Assembly (NCBI GenBank): GCA_015680685.1
Contig: MNCI01007802.1
Location: forward strand, 183,780-240,314
Source: Gnetum montanum
Lineage: Eukaryota > Streptophyta > Gnetopsida > Gnetales > Gnetaceae
Reading direction: 5' to 3'
Length of the DNA: 56,535 nucleotides
Shown here: piece after piece, positions 32,524-45,052 of the stretch
How positions within the stretch are numbered: position 1 is the first letter of the stretch
How the letters are laid out: every line of letters starts with the position of its first letter
Program-made: the position numbers and the translations under genes
The notes under the pieces: model-generated
The model's database searches: none
What the model saw: the letters and a program-made list of their open reading frames with translations, nothing else
What the model was told of the DNA's origin: nothing

Positions 32524-33119
32524 GATAAGCTACAGTATCGAAAGGAGAGGCTAGGTTATGGTGGTCATACTTGGGCTAAACAAGGAAAAGGATGTTTATG
32601 TTGGAACTTAAGGTGTAAAGGGAACAAAAGAAGTATGAGAGGCTTCTATTACTTGGGGCCCCAAAGAGGGTTCCACTAATATGACAAAGGAAGATGAAAA
32701 GGTAGATATCATAGATGTTGGGTGAATGGTGTAAGGCTATGTGGCAAAGGGTATCAATGAGAACAAGGAGATGGACTAAGACATGGGTTATGTTCGGTAT
32801 GTGGAAATAATGGGTGTGGACTTAAACGTGGTAGGATGAATAGGAGGAGAGTTGGACCAAGGGAATTGTCGCATTGATGGGGTAAGAGACATATAGTTGG
32901 GTGTAGTTGTTTAGGAAACCAAAGATTCGAAAAGACTTCCAATAAAGGTGTTTGGATCTTGTTTAGCCTCAAACTCATCTTCCTCTCCTTAGCAATCTTT
33001 TGAGCTAATTCCCTTACCAAACTCATCAACCTCTATGATTTGTATGAGCATTTGTACATAAAAGTTAGTAAGGAGGATTTGTTCATAAAGAGATGAGATG
33101 TTGTTGTAGGGGCTACACC

Positions 33120-34010
33120 TTGATATACCCCAATAAGACCCAATCCACAACTTCCAAGTAGATCTACCTTAGAAAATAAAAACAGCATAGTAAAATGGAG
33201 AAAATATTCCTTATATTAAGATAATTATCAAAATACATGTAAAAATATAGTAAAGATGAGAAGCCATGTTTAACTCACAACTCTTCCAAGGATCTTAGAG
33301 GTCACACTTATCCCCTCTCAATCCTCAGTTGCTCAAAATGGAGCCCAAGCTCAAGACAAGAAAATTATAAGAGATTTTCCTAATCTCTCTCAAGTGCTCT
33401 TCCTTGCCTCTATCTCAACTTCTTTGCACAAGCTCTCCTCCCTCAACTCTCACAAGCTTTCTCTTATACTCATGGTTAAGGTTATGCTCTCTCTTCTTTC
33501 AACAATGGGATATTACATTAATATTTATAAGCAACCGAAAGGTAAAAACCATAGAAACTTTTCCTTAACTCAACTTGAAGTTCTTTAGATATTTTCCAAG
33601 TCTTCTCATCTTCTCCCTGGCTATATCTATCTTACTTTGGCTATTTCCCAGATTGGAACAAGCATTTTTAGAAATTTCCCCATGTGTCTAGATTGTCTTT
33701 AGCTTTGCTAGAACATCTACTATAAAATCCCTACTTTCGAGAGAGATGTCTACTATTTTTGGGAGACGTCTTCAACTTAGCAAAGACATCTTTCTTTTTG
33801 CAAAGTCCCCAAAGACATCTTAATAAAAATGCTTGTTTTGATGCTAGAAGCCTCTAGATATCTCCTAACAAGTCACCATAGACCTTGGAACCTCCTAAAC
33901 TGATCAAAATAAGTCAAAAACACCTCCAAACATGCCAAAACATCCAAGAATCATCCCCAACAAAATCAACTCAAAAAGATAGATAACATGTAGGGTGGAG
34001 CAAGGGAATC
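33120..34010 (-). repeat. LTR-like block, minus orientation (same family as 50.98-51.87 kb)
   Basis: It shares order and words with the block left of element E: TTGTCTTTAGCTTTGCTAGAACATCTAC here versus TTGTCTTTGACTTTCTTGGAAGATATTC there, and repeated AGACATCT/AGATGTCT words. A TATA box reads TATAAATA on the minus strand at 33522-33529. It lies just 5' of element D's first gag block on the same strand, so it may be D's 5' LTR. Its resemblance to the LTR next to an integrase-bearing element makes that uncertain. Exact ends are not defined. Confidence 0.5.
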
Positions 34011-36129
34011 AAAAGAGCTATCCCTACACTAGATGTATTTTTTTCATCTTAGTGTATGATTTCGAATTGACACTTAGCATTAGATTTAAAGCATGGTATT
34101 AGGAGGTTAGCTTGTATCTTGTCATAGAGGAGGTTGTAGAACTCCTTGTTGATAACTGTGAAATCTGAGTTTTTTGCCTCACTGCCTAAGTGATTATCTT
34201 TGTTCTATTACTGTAGGCCTTTTGGGTCATAAACACAAATTGCATCTTGGTTGGATGTCATATTTGTCAGGTTAAGGGGTAGGACAATTGATCAGCTAAA
34301 AGACATTATCAAAAGATGGTTTTAGCCTTTTTGCTATTTTTAGTAAAAAATGTAATAAGTGGGATAATCCACTAATGTAGTTGACTAAAAATGGAAAGGC
34401 AATGGGAAATTTCTACTAAGTAATGAAAACAGTAAAATTTATCTATGTCATCATGGATGGAATTGGGTTCCTACTATGACTAGTATAACTACTATGGCTA
34501 TAGTGACTACCATGGTTACTTTGACTACTATTATCTATTTTATTAGATCTCACACCAAAAAAAATTAGATTTAGATGGAAAATCCAAATCAACTATGTTG
34601 AGTGGTGGAAATGGAAAATGGTGGATGAAATTGGATTTCTAGATTTGGGTTTTCCTAGTAGACTATGTTGGCCCCTAGGAATCTAGCAACTGCTGTGAAA
34701 ATACAACAAAAGCCCAACTACACTAGTTTCTAAGATTTCAATGGAATATTTTTACATATTACAAAACTTGAAAACATGATAGTTCAAAAATTTTTTTGGC
34801 CAAGAATTTGTGTAGAGGCCCTCCTTCTAGTGTTAGAAAACTATTGGACCTAGAAATTTTGATTGTTGGAATGGAAACAAAAAATCCCAATCATTGAAAC
34901 AGTTTTAACCTTCAATTCCAAGGGCCTTTGGAAATGGGATTCAAGGTGCCCTAGATGGTTTGGCTAATCACCCAAGCACTTACAAAAGTATAAATGGAAA
35001 TGGCAATGAAAACATAAACATAAAAAAAATTGAAAATGAAAATGAAAATGAAAGTGCAAATGGAAATGAAGTTGAAGGTGAAAATCTAGAATGAAAATAG
35101 ACATAGAAATTAAAACATAAACTAAAATTTGCATAAGATAAAATATCAATTTATTTAAATGAAAAATAAAGAATAAGGTTCATGAAGTACATATTTTGTG
35201 CCAAAAGGACAAGAAGTTGTTTGTGGAAGCTTGAAGTTCATTGGAGAAGGTAGGCTATGTTCCACATCAACTCCACAATTTGGATTCTTCCCAAGTCCCA
35301 TTTTTGGCAACTCCTCATTGATTTTCACTAAGATCAGAAATGTGATCATGGAAATGGTATTTGACTTTTTGTGCAATGGAAATACGTAGGAGTCTCTATG
35401 CCTATCATAGTACTAGTTTTGCTACCAAAGTGAAAACAAGGTTGCAAAAGGCTTTTCTGGTTGTGAAAATGAAAAAATGTAGCTGCTTGTGTTAAGGTTT
35501 AGAATGGAATAAAGTATCTACATTGGGTTTTTATAGGGTGGATTTTGCTATTTTTTAGATTTGTACATTACTATCATGATTTCTAATAGATTGGTGTTAA
35601 TTTGCAGGTGCAACAATCATCCATTTTCAACATAGTTACCATTTATAGTAATTCTGGAATACTATAGCCACCAAAATCCATTCATTTACTATAAATAGTA
35701 AACAAACTTTTATGACTATGTTGGCACCATCCTTACTCTCATGAAGTTTCTAGAACATATGGTCAATTCCAACATTAGGAAATTCTACAAATTCTATTGT
35801 CCCATTGCTACTATAGCCTCGCTACAAAGTACCTACTAAAAACTAGGGTGACTACGCTAGAGTTGGGAGATTGGGAATGGAAATATCCAAACAATTCTAA
35901 TGCTACATATTCATTGGGTTTTGGTGCTAGGTATTGGGTTGAAAATGGGAAATTCCATCAACTTCATCTACACTCAGGGGAAGGAGGGGTGTAGATGGAT
36001 CTAGCGTAGTTAAGGCTATACCCCTACAAAAGCCCATGAAAACATCAATTTTGGGAATTACCAAGGCATTTTTGACCTTCCCAAGCCCAAATATAGACAT
36101 GAGGTACCTTTTTCCATTTTTGAAGTGAG
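34011..36129. other. Transposon-derived noncoding DNA
   Basis: Contains a CTACTATGGCTATAGTGACT-type repeat run (34475-34540), an imperfect GAAAAT tandem run (about 35028-35090), and at 36060-36129 the dispersed repeat also found at 21.5 kb. No gag is recognisable although the RT of element G follows on the plus strand, so this may be its decayed 5' part. Confidence 0.4.
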
Positions 36130-38230
36130 GTAACAATGACTTTTAAGGTATTTTTCATCCCTAAAAACCAAAGTATTCAATATTGTAGTTCATGGATGAC
36201 AAATATTACATTCACAATGAAATCTTACCTCAAGTTGGGAAATGAAGGTTACAAACATGAATTTTTGGTTATGTTTCACATGGGACAAGTGAATGATGTT
36301 ATGACTACTTTGGTGGAATGATCATACCTTGTTTATTTCTTGGTAATTAAAAAATAAAATAGGATGGAAGATAGCTTTTCTATCATCATGGGAAGAGCTT
36401 GGCTAAGTACCATTGATGCTAGGTTAGTTTTCCAAGATCTTCTTCTTGAAATTTTAAGAAATTATACAATTGTAAAGATGTAGTACAAGTGGATATCATG
36501 TGATCCTTTCTAGTCTTGTGGAAAATCTAGTTGCCATTACTATGTATAGAGCATCTTTGTGTCATCAAAGATGTAAATTTTCTTGAAGAATGGTTGGTCA
36601 ATGAAGTGACACATTAGGTGTTTGAGAGATTAATTGATGGTCTTGTTCTATATGAGGTCAAATTATTTGATTTGAAAAGGGAGAACACAATGAAGGTAGA
36701 TGTAATGGTGCAATACAATCCTAAATTCTAGGGCACTCTTGATTTGTTCTATGATATTTCTTCATCACAACTTGAACTCAAGTAACTTCTAGAAGACTTG
36801 GAGTATTTGTTTCTTATGGATGGTCACCCTATCATCATTAATTTATTTTCAATAATTATCTAAAAGGCTAAATTTAAAAAGGTTGTTGTAAAGTAGAAAA
36901 AGGACTTTGCATGGTTCCATGATGATGTCATGGGAATTGACCCTTCAATCTATTAGCACCGCATATACACAGATCTAAGTGTCAAACCTAGGGGGATACT
37001 ACAACATAAAATTATTCCAAATATGTGAGACATGGTGAAAGGTAAAATCATCCATCTACTACAAGATGGTTTCATTGCTTCTATATCTAACAGTAAGTGG
37101 ATCGGTTTAACTATAGTAATATCCAAGAAGGGGAAGAATTAGAGAGTACATATTGACTATAGGTTGTTGAATGCTACCACTTTTAGAGAACATTTCCTAT
37201 TATCATTTGTGAACTAGGTATTGGATAACATCTCTAGTTAGGAGTACTACAACTTTCTTAATAAGTACTCCAATTATAATCAAATCAATTTAGCATAGAG
37301 GACCAAGCCAAAACTACCTTTAATTGTTACTGGGACACCTTCACCTTCAAGTACATGCCCTTTGAAATATGCAATGTACTAGCCATTTTCCAATGGCTGG
37401 CAATGTTCATGTTTCAAGATTATATTGAAAAGAGTGTATAAGTGTTCATGGACAACTTTTCCAATTATGAAAAATTATTTTAGAAATCCTTGGAATGGCT
37501 TAAAGCTATATTACATCATTTTCTCTAGGTGAACTTAAAGATAAATTGGAAAAAGATCAAGCTAATGATGTCTGGGGACATTATTCTTAGCCATAAAGTA
37601 TCAAAAAGGAAGATTGAAGTTAATGCTAACAGGATCTCCACCATCAAGAACATGACACAAACACCATGGTAGTTAAAGAGGTGTGATCTTTCCTGAACCA
37701 CATTGATTATTATCATTATTTTATTAATTTTTATTCTAGAATATCTAGGTTCTTATTTGAGTTCATGAACAAAAGGTACTATTCTTGTGTAATAAGGTCT
37801 ATGAAAATGCCTTCCAATGTCTAAAGAAAAGGATAACCCAAATTCCTATGTTGCATTATCCTAATTGGATTTAATAATTTCAAATAATGATAAATGCTAC
37901 TAATTTTGCATTAGATGCCATTCTAATGTAATTTGATGAGAAAAAGAGGTCCTACTACATCCATTGTGCAATCCGAAGCATTGTGGAGCCTTAGTAAAAT
38001 ACACCATTACAGAAAAAGGGAAAGTGGTTGAATCAATACTCATGTAATCCTTTTTCATGTTTAATCCATTCTCTAGATCACTTGAATTCAAATGTAATAG
38101 TTCACAAAAATATCCTACTTCATCCCTACTCATGGCCATGAAGGCCTAGAAGTCTCTTTCTTAGTAAAAGTTGGTAACCTTAATTGTTACTTCCACATAA
38201 TTTCTAAATCCATTTATTTTTAATGGCTAA
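36130..38230 (+). pseudogene. Element G: degenerate Gypsy protease-RT-RNase H
   Basis: Plus-strand fragments, interrupted by stops and frameshifts, run in normal order. They are a protease end (IIMGRAWLSTIDARLVF, about 36390), an RT N-terminal block (GIDPSIY, HRIYTD, SVKP near 36940-37000), LLQDGFIASISNSKW (about 37060), the fingers block RVHIDYRLLNATTFREHF (about 37145), VLDNISS, a decayed YNQI block (about 37280), a palm segment with frameshift, HKVSKRKIEVNANRISTIKN (about 37600) and an RNase H start (NDKCY, IRCHSNVI; about 37890). The conserved YxDD box is not intact. The block layout is that of plant Athila/Tat-like Gypsy elements. Integrase is not seen. Confidence 0.68.
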
Positions 38231-38579
38231 AATTTTTAATTATTAACCTAAATCATGACCATCTTCAATGTCTCTTGGTCATGGTGTTATAATCTCTATT
38301 GGGATTAGGATCAGTAAGCATAACTAGAGGGACCAATGGGAGGATTGTAGTAGAGCAAAATTTATGGAGGCTACTATGCATGCATGCATGAATGGAGGAA
38401 AATCAAACTAGCATCTTGACTTTTGAATGTTTTATAATGTGTTTTCTTAATTTAATTTTACCAAATGTTAGACTATAGAATAACCAAGGCTCGATAACAC
38501 TAGTGGTGGTAGGTGTAACCTTGCACTTGAAAGGGGAATTTGGAGAACTATCCCTACTGAGTGGGTGTGTAATGGTGAT
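38231..38579. other. No gene recognised; left flank of solo LTR
   Basis: Short AT-rich stretch with a CATGCATGCATG run (about 38370-38382). It presumably represents decayed element G or its flank, into which the solo LTR inserted. Confidence 0.35.
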
Positions 38580-39403
38580 TGATGAGTCATGAATTTGCTA
38601 GTTGTGATATCACAGCCGTGATATCGCAGTAGCCATGATATCACAGCCGTGATATCGTGGCCTACCTCAATTTCTATAAATAAGAGGTAGCTTTCCTTGT
38701 TCTAGGACTTAGTTCTTAGTTCCCTACCCAAACTCTTATAGTTTTTCCTTCTTAGAGTTAGAATTATTTCTCAGTGCATGCTTGCAGTGTGGTGATTGTA
38801 ATTGTATGACATCCTTATTCGAGTGTGATGTACTTGGACATGCACATGACCAGAAATAAAGATTGAGATTACTTCTTCATTGCAGCATTCACTTAGCTTA
38901 ATTATTTATTTAACTGTTATTTACTACTTTCTTAGTTAATACCTTCTTACCTTAAACTCCTGTTAAATGCGGAATGAGTATGACTTGATTACAAGCATTT
39001 AAGTGTGACTACTTGATAACCTAGTAGCGTACCTAGGATCTATGCTTGGTAATCCCAGTGGTAGTCATGCACAAAGTCTAAGATGTGTACGGATGATTGA
39101 GGAATAGATGCTCATCGCACTTAGGCTAGTTTAGATTCTCTCTCCCTTTTCCTCTTAGCTTAGTTAATATCAATTTCCATTACACCCAGGAGTAGCAATA
39201 GCATAGGAACACATCATACATCTCACTCTAGACTAAACCATATATGACAAAGTTAACACTAGTCTAGATGGGAAGATAGTGAACTGTGACCTAAGGATAA
39301 CCGTCTAGATATCACAACTAGTTCATCTGCGGAGTTCAACCAGATCGTGCATGAAACACTCGTATTCGTATGGTTGAGTGTAGGGGTATCTCTCCACTCA
39401 TCA
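38580..39403 (+). repeat. Solo LTR (824 bp) with near-perfect target duplication
   Basis: It starts TGATGAGTCATG and ends CCACTCATCA, with TATAAATA at 38675-38682. The five bases before are GTGAT and the five after are ATGAT, a target-site duplication with one mismatch. No internal sequence is attached. It is the same LTR superfamily as element H, which lies 139 bp to the right in the opposite orientation. Recombination between two LTRs of one element is the standard route to a solo LTR. Confidence 0.8.
38606..38656. promoter_or_regulatory. Four GATATC palindromes just upstream of the LTR TATA box
   Basis: GATATC occurs at 38606, 38620, 38637 and 38651 within TGATATCACAGCCGTGATATCG, itself present twice. 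The array lies 20-70 bp upstream of the TATA box at 38675. Element H LTRs carry variant GATATC/GATATT words at the equivalent place. An enhancer role is inferred. Confidence 0.45.
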
Positions 39404-39542
39404 ATGATGGAACATGGTAGTGAGTCTCTTGTAGCATGTAGGATGTTCTAATGTGCTCTATGAGTAAATTGAATAATTAGCTAGGGCTATAGTGATATAC
39501 TTTCTTCCCCTCTCTTTTTATCATGCATTCTCCATTCATTCC

Positions 39543-40421
39543 TGACGAGCGGTGAGGTACCCCAACACTCAACCATACGAATATGAGCATGTATGTGCAA
39601 TCTGGTCGAATTCCGTAGATAGACTAGTTGTGGAACCTAGATAGTTACATGTTGATCGTAGTTCACTGTATTTTCACTTGGACTAGTATTTTCTTTGTCA
39701 TATATGGTTTAGTCCAAAGTGAGGTGTATGATGTGATTTCTAACAGTAGGCTACTCCTAGAGACAATGAGAAATAATCTTGATTAAGCTGATAAGCAATA
39801 TGAAGTAAAATTTAAGCTATCCTAAGTGCGATGAGCATCTATCCTTAATCATCTATATGCATCTTGGACCTCATGTACTACTTCTAGGGTTACCAAGTGT
39901 GCATTACTTGAGCACTACTAGATACGCTGTTGGGTTACCAAGTAGTTACACTTTAAATGCTCGTGATTAAGATGTACTCATTTTGCATTAACAATACAAA
40001 TAGTAAATGACGATAAAGAAATATTAACTAAGGAAAAAATAAATAATAATTAACAATTAAACAATTAAAAACTAAGTGAATGTTGCAATGATGGAGTAAT
40101 CTCGATCTTTATTGTTGATTGTGTATGTGTCCAAGTACGTCACACTTGAACAAAGGCTCCATACAATTACAAGAATCACACTTTTGGCATGCACTTGGAA
40201 AAGAACTAAAAAATAACCAAAAATTAACAAAAAGACTCGACCTAAAGACTTACTGGAAAGAGAATCCTCCCTATACAGCCAAGTGCTATATTTGTAGGCC
40301 AACATAGGAATCACAATATCATGTATATGATATTGTATCTAGGCTGAGATATCGTGTATCCAATATTGTGTACTCGATATCATGTACCCAATGTCGAGGC
40401 TTGAAAAACTACAATTCATCA
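39543..40421 (-). repeat. 3' LTR of element H
   Basis: 879 bp. On the plus strand it starts TGACGAGCGG and ends CAATTCATCA, followed by the complement of the polypurine tract. It is co-linear with 45053-45931. Confidence 0.88.
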
Positions 40422-40434
40422 TACCCCCATGATT
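40422..40434 (-). other. Polypurine tract of element H
   Basis: The minus strand reads AATCATGGGGGTA directly before the 3' LTR. The same GGGGGTATGATG junction occurs at 14.02 kb and at 53.88 kb (minus). Confidence 0.7.
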
Positions 40435-40597
40435 AAATAAAAACTTGTCCTCAAGTCAAACAAAGTGAGGAAAAAGGTCATTCAATTACAAATAGTGGAT
40501 AGGTATGGGATTATTGAATGACCATGGACTATTTCATGCTGTAGTGTGGGATTAAACAAAATTTGAACATAGAAAAAAAATACAAAACTTTTGGAAC

Positions 40598-41035
40598 TCA
40601 TCTGGTTCTTGGTGGTGGTGGCTTCTCCATGGGTGCCTTTCCTTTGTCCTGCTTTCTAGGCTTTTGAAATTGATACCTTTGAAGAAGTGCCTGAAGTTTC
40701 TCCTCTTCTGTCCAAGGATCATGAGTCGTCCATGCTAATGTTCCAATGTTTGATGGAGTTGATACTTCCTATAGACATGAAATTTGCAAGAACATTTGAT
40801 TAACTTTAACATACCATGCCACAAATAGTCATCGTTCCTCTTCATAAGGTCTAGCCCTAACCTCTCCATATTTTTCTTGGCCAAATTGTATAGTGACACG
40901 AGTTTCCTGATGGATGCTGAATGATTATGCCTCCTACTCTACATGTTCTACATGAGGTCCTTGGCCTCTACCTCCTCTTGGGTGTTTAGTTGCATCTTGA
41001 GAAGGTCCTCCTTGTTTTCCTCTTTTAGGGGCCAT
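40598..41035 (-). pseudogene. aORF of element H (146 codons, four stops)
   Basis: One frame runs from ATG (MAPKRGKQGGPSQDATK) at 41035 to TGA at 40598 with four internal stops. The second half aligns with the aORFs of elements B and F: EEER-stop-LFVAWYV, EVSTPSNIG, HDPWTEEEKLQALLQRY and the Pro-rich end PMEKPPPPRT. The N-terminal large domain present in element F is not visible here, although an open minus-strand frame at 41526-41293 (HRIHISSQWYL, EHFKVWLRKG) may be a displaced part. Function unknown. The conserved C-terminus in three separate elements shows it was a real protein. Confidence 0.6.
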
Positions 41036-42663
41036 CTATAATCACACAAGGATTGATTGTTAGTAAGATTGTTTAAAGAAATTTGATTATCTTATACCTT
41101 ACCCATTGCCTCTAATAAATGCTTAATTTTTTGCTTAGTGTGATTCTAGAGTTAGAAAATTTTCAAGAAACTTGCCCTAAAAAGTTTAATGTCAGACTTG
41201 ATCTGTTTAAGAAACACATAAAAGGACATGTAATGGTTCTGAGGAACATTTGATAAAATGATGACAAAGGAAAGAATAGATTTAGAAATGGACTAATTGG
41301 AGGGTATAAAATGATGTGGCAGTGTGCAACAAGTACAAATTATAAAAGTCACGCAAGTGGATCCTTCCCAAAGAAAGTTCCAACCTATAATTCCCTTACG
41401 TAACCACACCTTAAAATGTTCATAGGCACTAGAATGGTTAAATGTAATCTGCACTAGTGCAAAAAAACACACACATGTTAAATACCATTGTGATGAGATA
41501 TGAATTCTATGCCACACAAAACACAAGTTAGAAGTACTTGGACCATGAGATGAGATGAATTACAGAAGGGATTATAGAGATCAGGATGCGAGGTAACTTA
41601 CCTTGGGCACAATGAATCCTAAGTGTTATGTGTGATTAAAGTACCATTAGCATTTCACTCCAAGATCAAAACCAAGTCCATACCTCTAATTAGTGATATC
41701 ACATTATTTCATCCCAATGATAGACAACCATAAGAGCATCTTGACAATAAGGCGTACGATCACTTGGCATTTTGCACAAGGGAGGATTGATTCAAATTTG
41801 TCTGTGGCACATTTTTCTTGGTCTTTTCTTTTCTGCTTCATTTCTTATTTTTCCCCTTTCTTTTCTTTTTCTCTTCTTTTTTTTTCCTTGTTTTTTTCTT
41901 CTTCTAGCCACTTTTTATACTTTGTCTTTCCCAAAAATGATCTAGAGAAGCCACCAACCTTTAGGCATGGATGCATGTCTTTCTAGTGGAACCCCCCAGA
42001 ATAGCATTGAGTTCCTTTATTGAGTGCCTTTATCACAACTCTTACTCCCATTTTTCGTTAGATCTACAAGGATCTTAGTACAACCAAGCTACATGAGAGC
42101 CCCTGCAGATGTTACCAAAGAGAATCCACAAGTCCCCTTGATGTCACACCCTTTCCATTCCCTCTTAATTTGTCACTTTTTGCTTTGGGCATAATGAGTA
42201 CAAAGTTACTTTAATTTTTAATGATAATAAGAATATCATCGTACCCAGAGTAGAACCTCTTATTAATAGAATGGGTGGGTGGATGATGTGGGCTTACTAT
42301 CCAAATAATTAGTCCCTTGTAATTCAATAACATAGAATAACACCTCAACCGACAAGTCACATGAGTATTTTTATTCACAGATGAGATCACCCTCAAAAAG
42401 ATAAAACAAAAATTTAAAGATGAAAAATTAGAGAATAAAAATGGAAAAAAAATTATAAAACCAAAGAAAAGAAAAAAAATTTACTAATTCTACTTATTAG
42501 AATGGGGGGTATCCCCCATAATTAAACCTTGGATCATGGGAGAATTAATAAATGGAAATCTTGGATCCATGCATGTTGGAAATATTGGGGTTTGATCATA
42601 TCAAAATCATTGGGTATCTTTTGATGTGGTGGCAGGAATGTACCCAAATCAAGGTTTACACAC

Positions 42664-44918
42664 TTAATTACAGTAGGCATAGTGGGGTAGATTATAAGAT
42701 GTGGTCATGTGATAAGAAGCTGATCCACTATGGAACCCCTGATCATAAGATGGTATGCAAGGATTGATATGTCTCCCTACATGGTAATATTTAATGGGTT
42801 GTATGGTTGTTGGAGTATTGATTGGTGGCCTAGATAAGGTAACAAGAGGCATTGAGTTTGAAGAGGAAGGTGCATCACAGTGTTGGGCTTGTGCTGAGTT
42901 GGAGGATGTAGTGGTTTCAAAACCATGCTATCTCTTTCTATGGCCATGCCTAAAGAAAGGATGCTTTCGACATTGTGAAGGACTCCCATTACTGTTGATA
43001 GTAGTAGCACAAGTATTGTTTGTTGGTTGGTGTTGTGGTGCAAAACCTTCCAGTACAACTAGTGGCAATGTAGAAGTAGGTGGAGGATGATAATATTGAG
43101 AGTAAGGAGGAGTGTAAGGAACATGAGGCGGTGATCCCATAGGAGAGGACATGGGTTGATAATACTTAGAAGAATGATAACGATGAGGTGAAATAGAGGA
43201 TGTCGATCCAGTGATAAGCGCTTGGTTTTGGATGGTATGAAGGGTGTGGCTAGTTTGGAAATGGCCTCTCCCATGACTGGGGGCTTTGCTACTATGATTA
43301 AGCATAGTACTAAGGCCAATAGGAATTTGCCCAAGAATAGTATGATGAGTTGTGGAATTACCCATAAAGTTATGGGATAGGGATGCACCCAACCATGTAC
43401 TTTTCTATGAAATTTGGATATAAAATTCTTTCCCAATGCTCATGTAGATGTGACAAGATGGGGAATTGGCCTTTTGGGTGATCTTATAGGCAAACATCAC
43501 ATTGATACTTATGTTTTGTGGTTGAGCCCCTATCCTCATTTTCTTCAGCCCTTCTTTGTGATTGTTGAATGGTGTTCTATCCTATTTCTAGGTTTGGTAT
43601 CCTCCATTTGTTTTGGTTGTCAAAGTTATATTGCATGGGTCTCCCTCTAATAATGTCTACATATTCTCAACATTTTTCATGTACCCACTCCATCATCTTA
43701 TTGATCTTTGCCTCGATTTCATCTATGATTTTAGTATTGGCAAAGGTAGAAATGGTTTCACCTCCTCAAGGTGAGTTGATTTCTCCTCTTTATGATTATG
43801 GACCTTTGTTACTTCAATAGTTTGGTCCTATTGAGATTTTTCCAACATTCTCCAATTCAGCTATTTCTTCTTCTTCTTTTTCTACTCGCTTAATAAGCTC
43901 TTGGAATTGATGGGTTTGTAGTTCATATAGTTGACCTGGGGCATACATCCCTGGGATTTCCCTTGTTTCATTATGGAGCCCATACATGATGTGATACATT
44001 AGCCTTTCCTTGGAGAACCCATGGCCTAGGTATTTGTTTAACAAAGAGTAATATCTTTCTAAGGCCATGTCCAAGGGTTCATGTTGTCCTTGTTTCCACT
44101 CTTGGATTTGTCTCCTCAAGGTTGACACTCTTGCATAGGTTTGATATTTTTCATTGAAGAGTTTTACCACTATAGGCCAATGGTAATTTGAATTCAATTT
44201 TAAAGACCTTAATCACACTTTAGCTTGGCCAACGAGTATCATAGGGAAGAGCTTAAGCCTTTGCCACCCATTCTCAATGTTGTTGCATACACAGGCATCA
44301 TAGAAGGCTTGTAAATGATGTTTCGGATCTGAATCATAGCCTCCTAAGAACTTAGGAAAGTTGTTTAAATCAAGCTTTGGTAGATAGCTTTCCTTGCAAT
44401 GTGTACAAGATATCTAAATGGCCTCTATTATATGCATTAGGCTCTTAGTGGGCAACAAGGGTTCATTATCATGAAATATGTTGTAAGTTCATGAGTTGGG
44501 ACAATGTTATCTATGTTCATGTTGGCATTCCTGATTTTTCTTGTCAGTTTGATTTTTATTTCTACATCGACCCCTTAAGGAATAGTCATTCATGTCACAA
44601 CTCAACATTGAAAGAGTAGAGAAAGAGAGGGAACTGAAAAACTCATCATGACATTTTGTAAGTCTCTCAGTCATCCCCTGATGTAATCTTGCTACCCATT
44701 GAGAAGGTCTTATGCCTTACAAGCCCCCTTGTTCTAGGGGATGTCCCATCTTCACTAGAGGTATCTAAGTTGGATGAAAAAAAATCCTTGAGTATCATTG
44801 GGGTGTCTATGAACATATGAAACTCCTGCATAATATTGAGTACTCCAAACTTCTTTATTGGTTCTCCAATGAATTGCCTTGATAGATGTTGCATTATTGC
44901 TATCTTGTGAAGAGACAT
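42664..44918 (-). pseudogene. Gag of element H
   Basis: Starting at 44918 (MSLHKIAIMQHLSRQF, then TSPRTRGLVRHKTFS), the protein passes through a broken middle into a long open piece at 44197-43814 (128 codons: YHWPIVVKLFNEKYQTY, RRQIQEWKQGQHEPLDMALE, then a Glu-rich helix LIKRVEKEEEEIAELENV). It ends in a His/Pro/Tyr/Ser-rich tail (43392-42664, for example SPPHVPYTPPYSQYYHPP). The middle block is the usual retrotransposon Gag capsid region (W-x(n)-F-x-KYQ...L..RYY). It matches 9199-10700 of element C. Confidence 0.65.
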
Positions 44919-45034
44919 TGTTGTGAATTGTGTGTGACTTAATTGAATTTAATTTCTTTATCTAAAAGATATATCATTAATACCCTGTTACAACAATCTT
45001 GTATGATATAACTAATCTAGATAACTAGCACCAT

Positions 45035-45052
45035 CCTCGGCAATGACACGAA
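45035..45052 (-). other. Primer-binding site of element H, tRNA-Asp-like
   Basis: Immediately inside the 5' LTR the minus strand reads TTCGTGTCATTGCCGAGG. Aligned to the common plant tRNA-Asp primer site (TGGCGCCGTTGCCGGGG), 12 of 17 bases agree and most differences are transitions, including two CG-to-TG changes, as expected from decay. tRNA-Asp priming is typical of Athila/Tat Gypsy elements. Confidence 0.5.

Larger units (their letters stand above)
29695..33029 (-). mobile_element. Element D: second gag-protease element of family A
   Basis: On the minus strand the order matches element A: an N-terminal block (33029-32754; EDEFEA-like), gag core (32523-31400; NGEGNPNAHLVTF, QAWPHSI), a Cys/His motif (YCHYHEMASH, about 31400-31380), PFVIxVP repeats, protease (30454-29870; HDGVVTNVVPYSLVDKLGL, then NLILGRSWLAKL) and a shared tail (HFPYKGGEIVILRDN). 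As in element A, no RT, RNase H or integrase follows. Stops and frameshifts are frequent. Its own LTRs were not identified with certainty. Confidence 0.7.

Noticed and set aside
37400-37720. Reading element G's RT as potentially active.
   Set aside because: Frameshifts between the fingers and palm blocks, many stops and no intact catalytic box.
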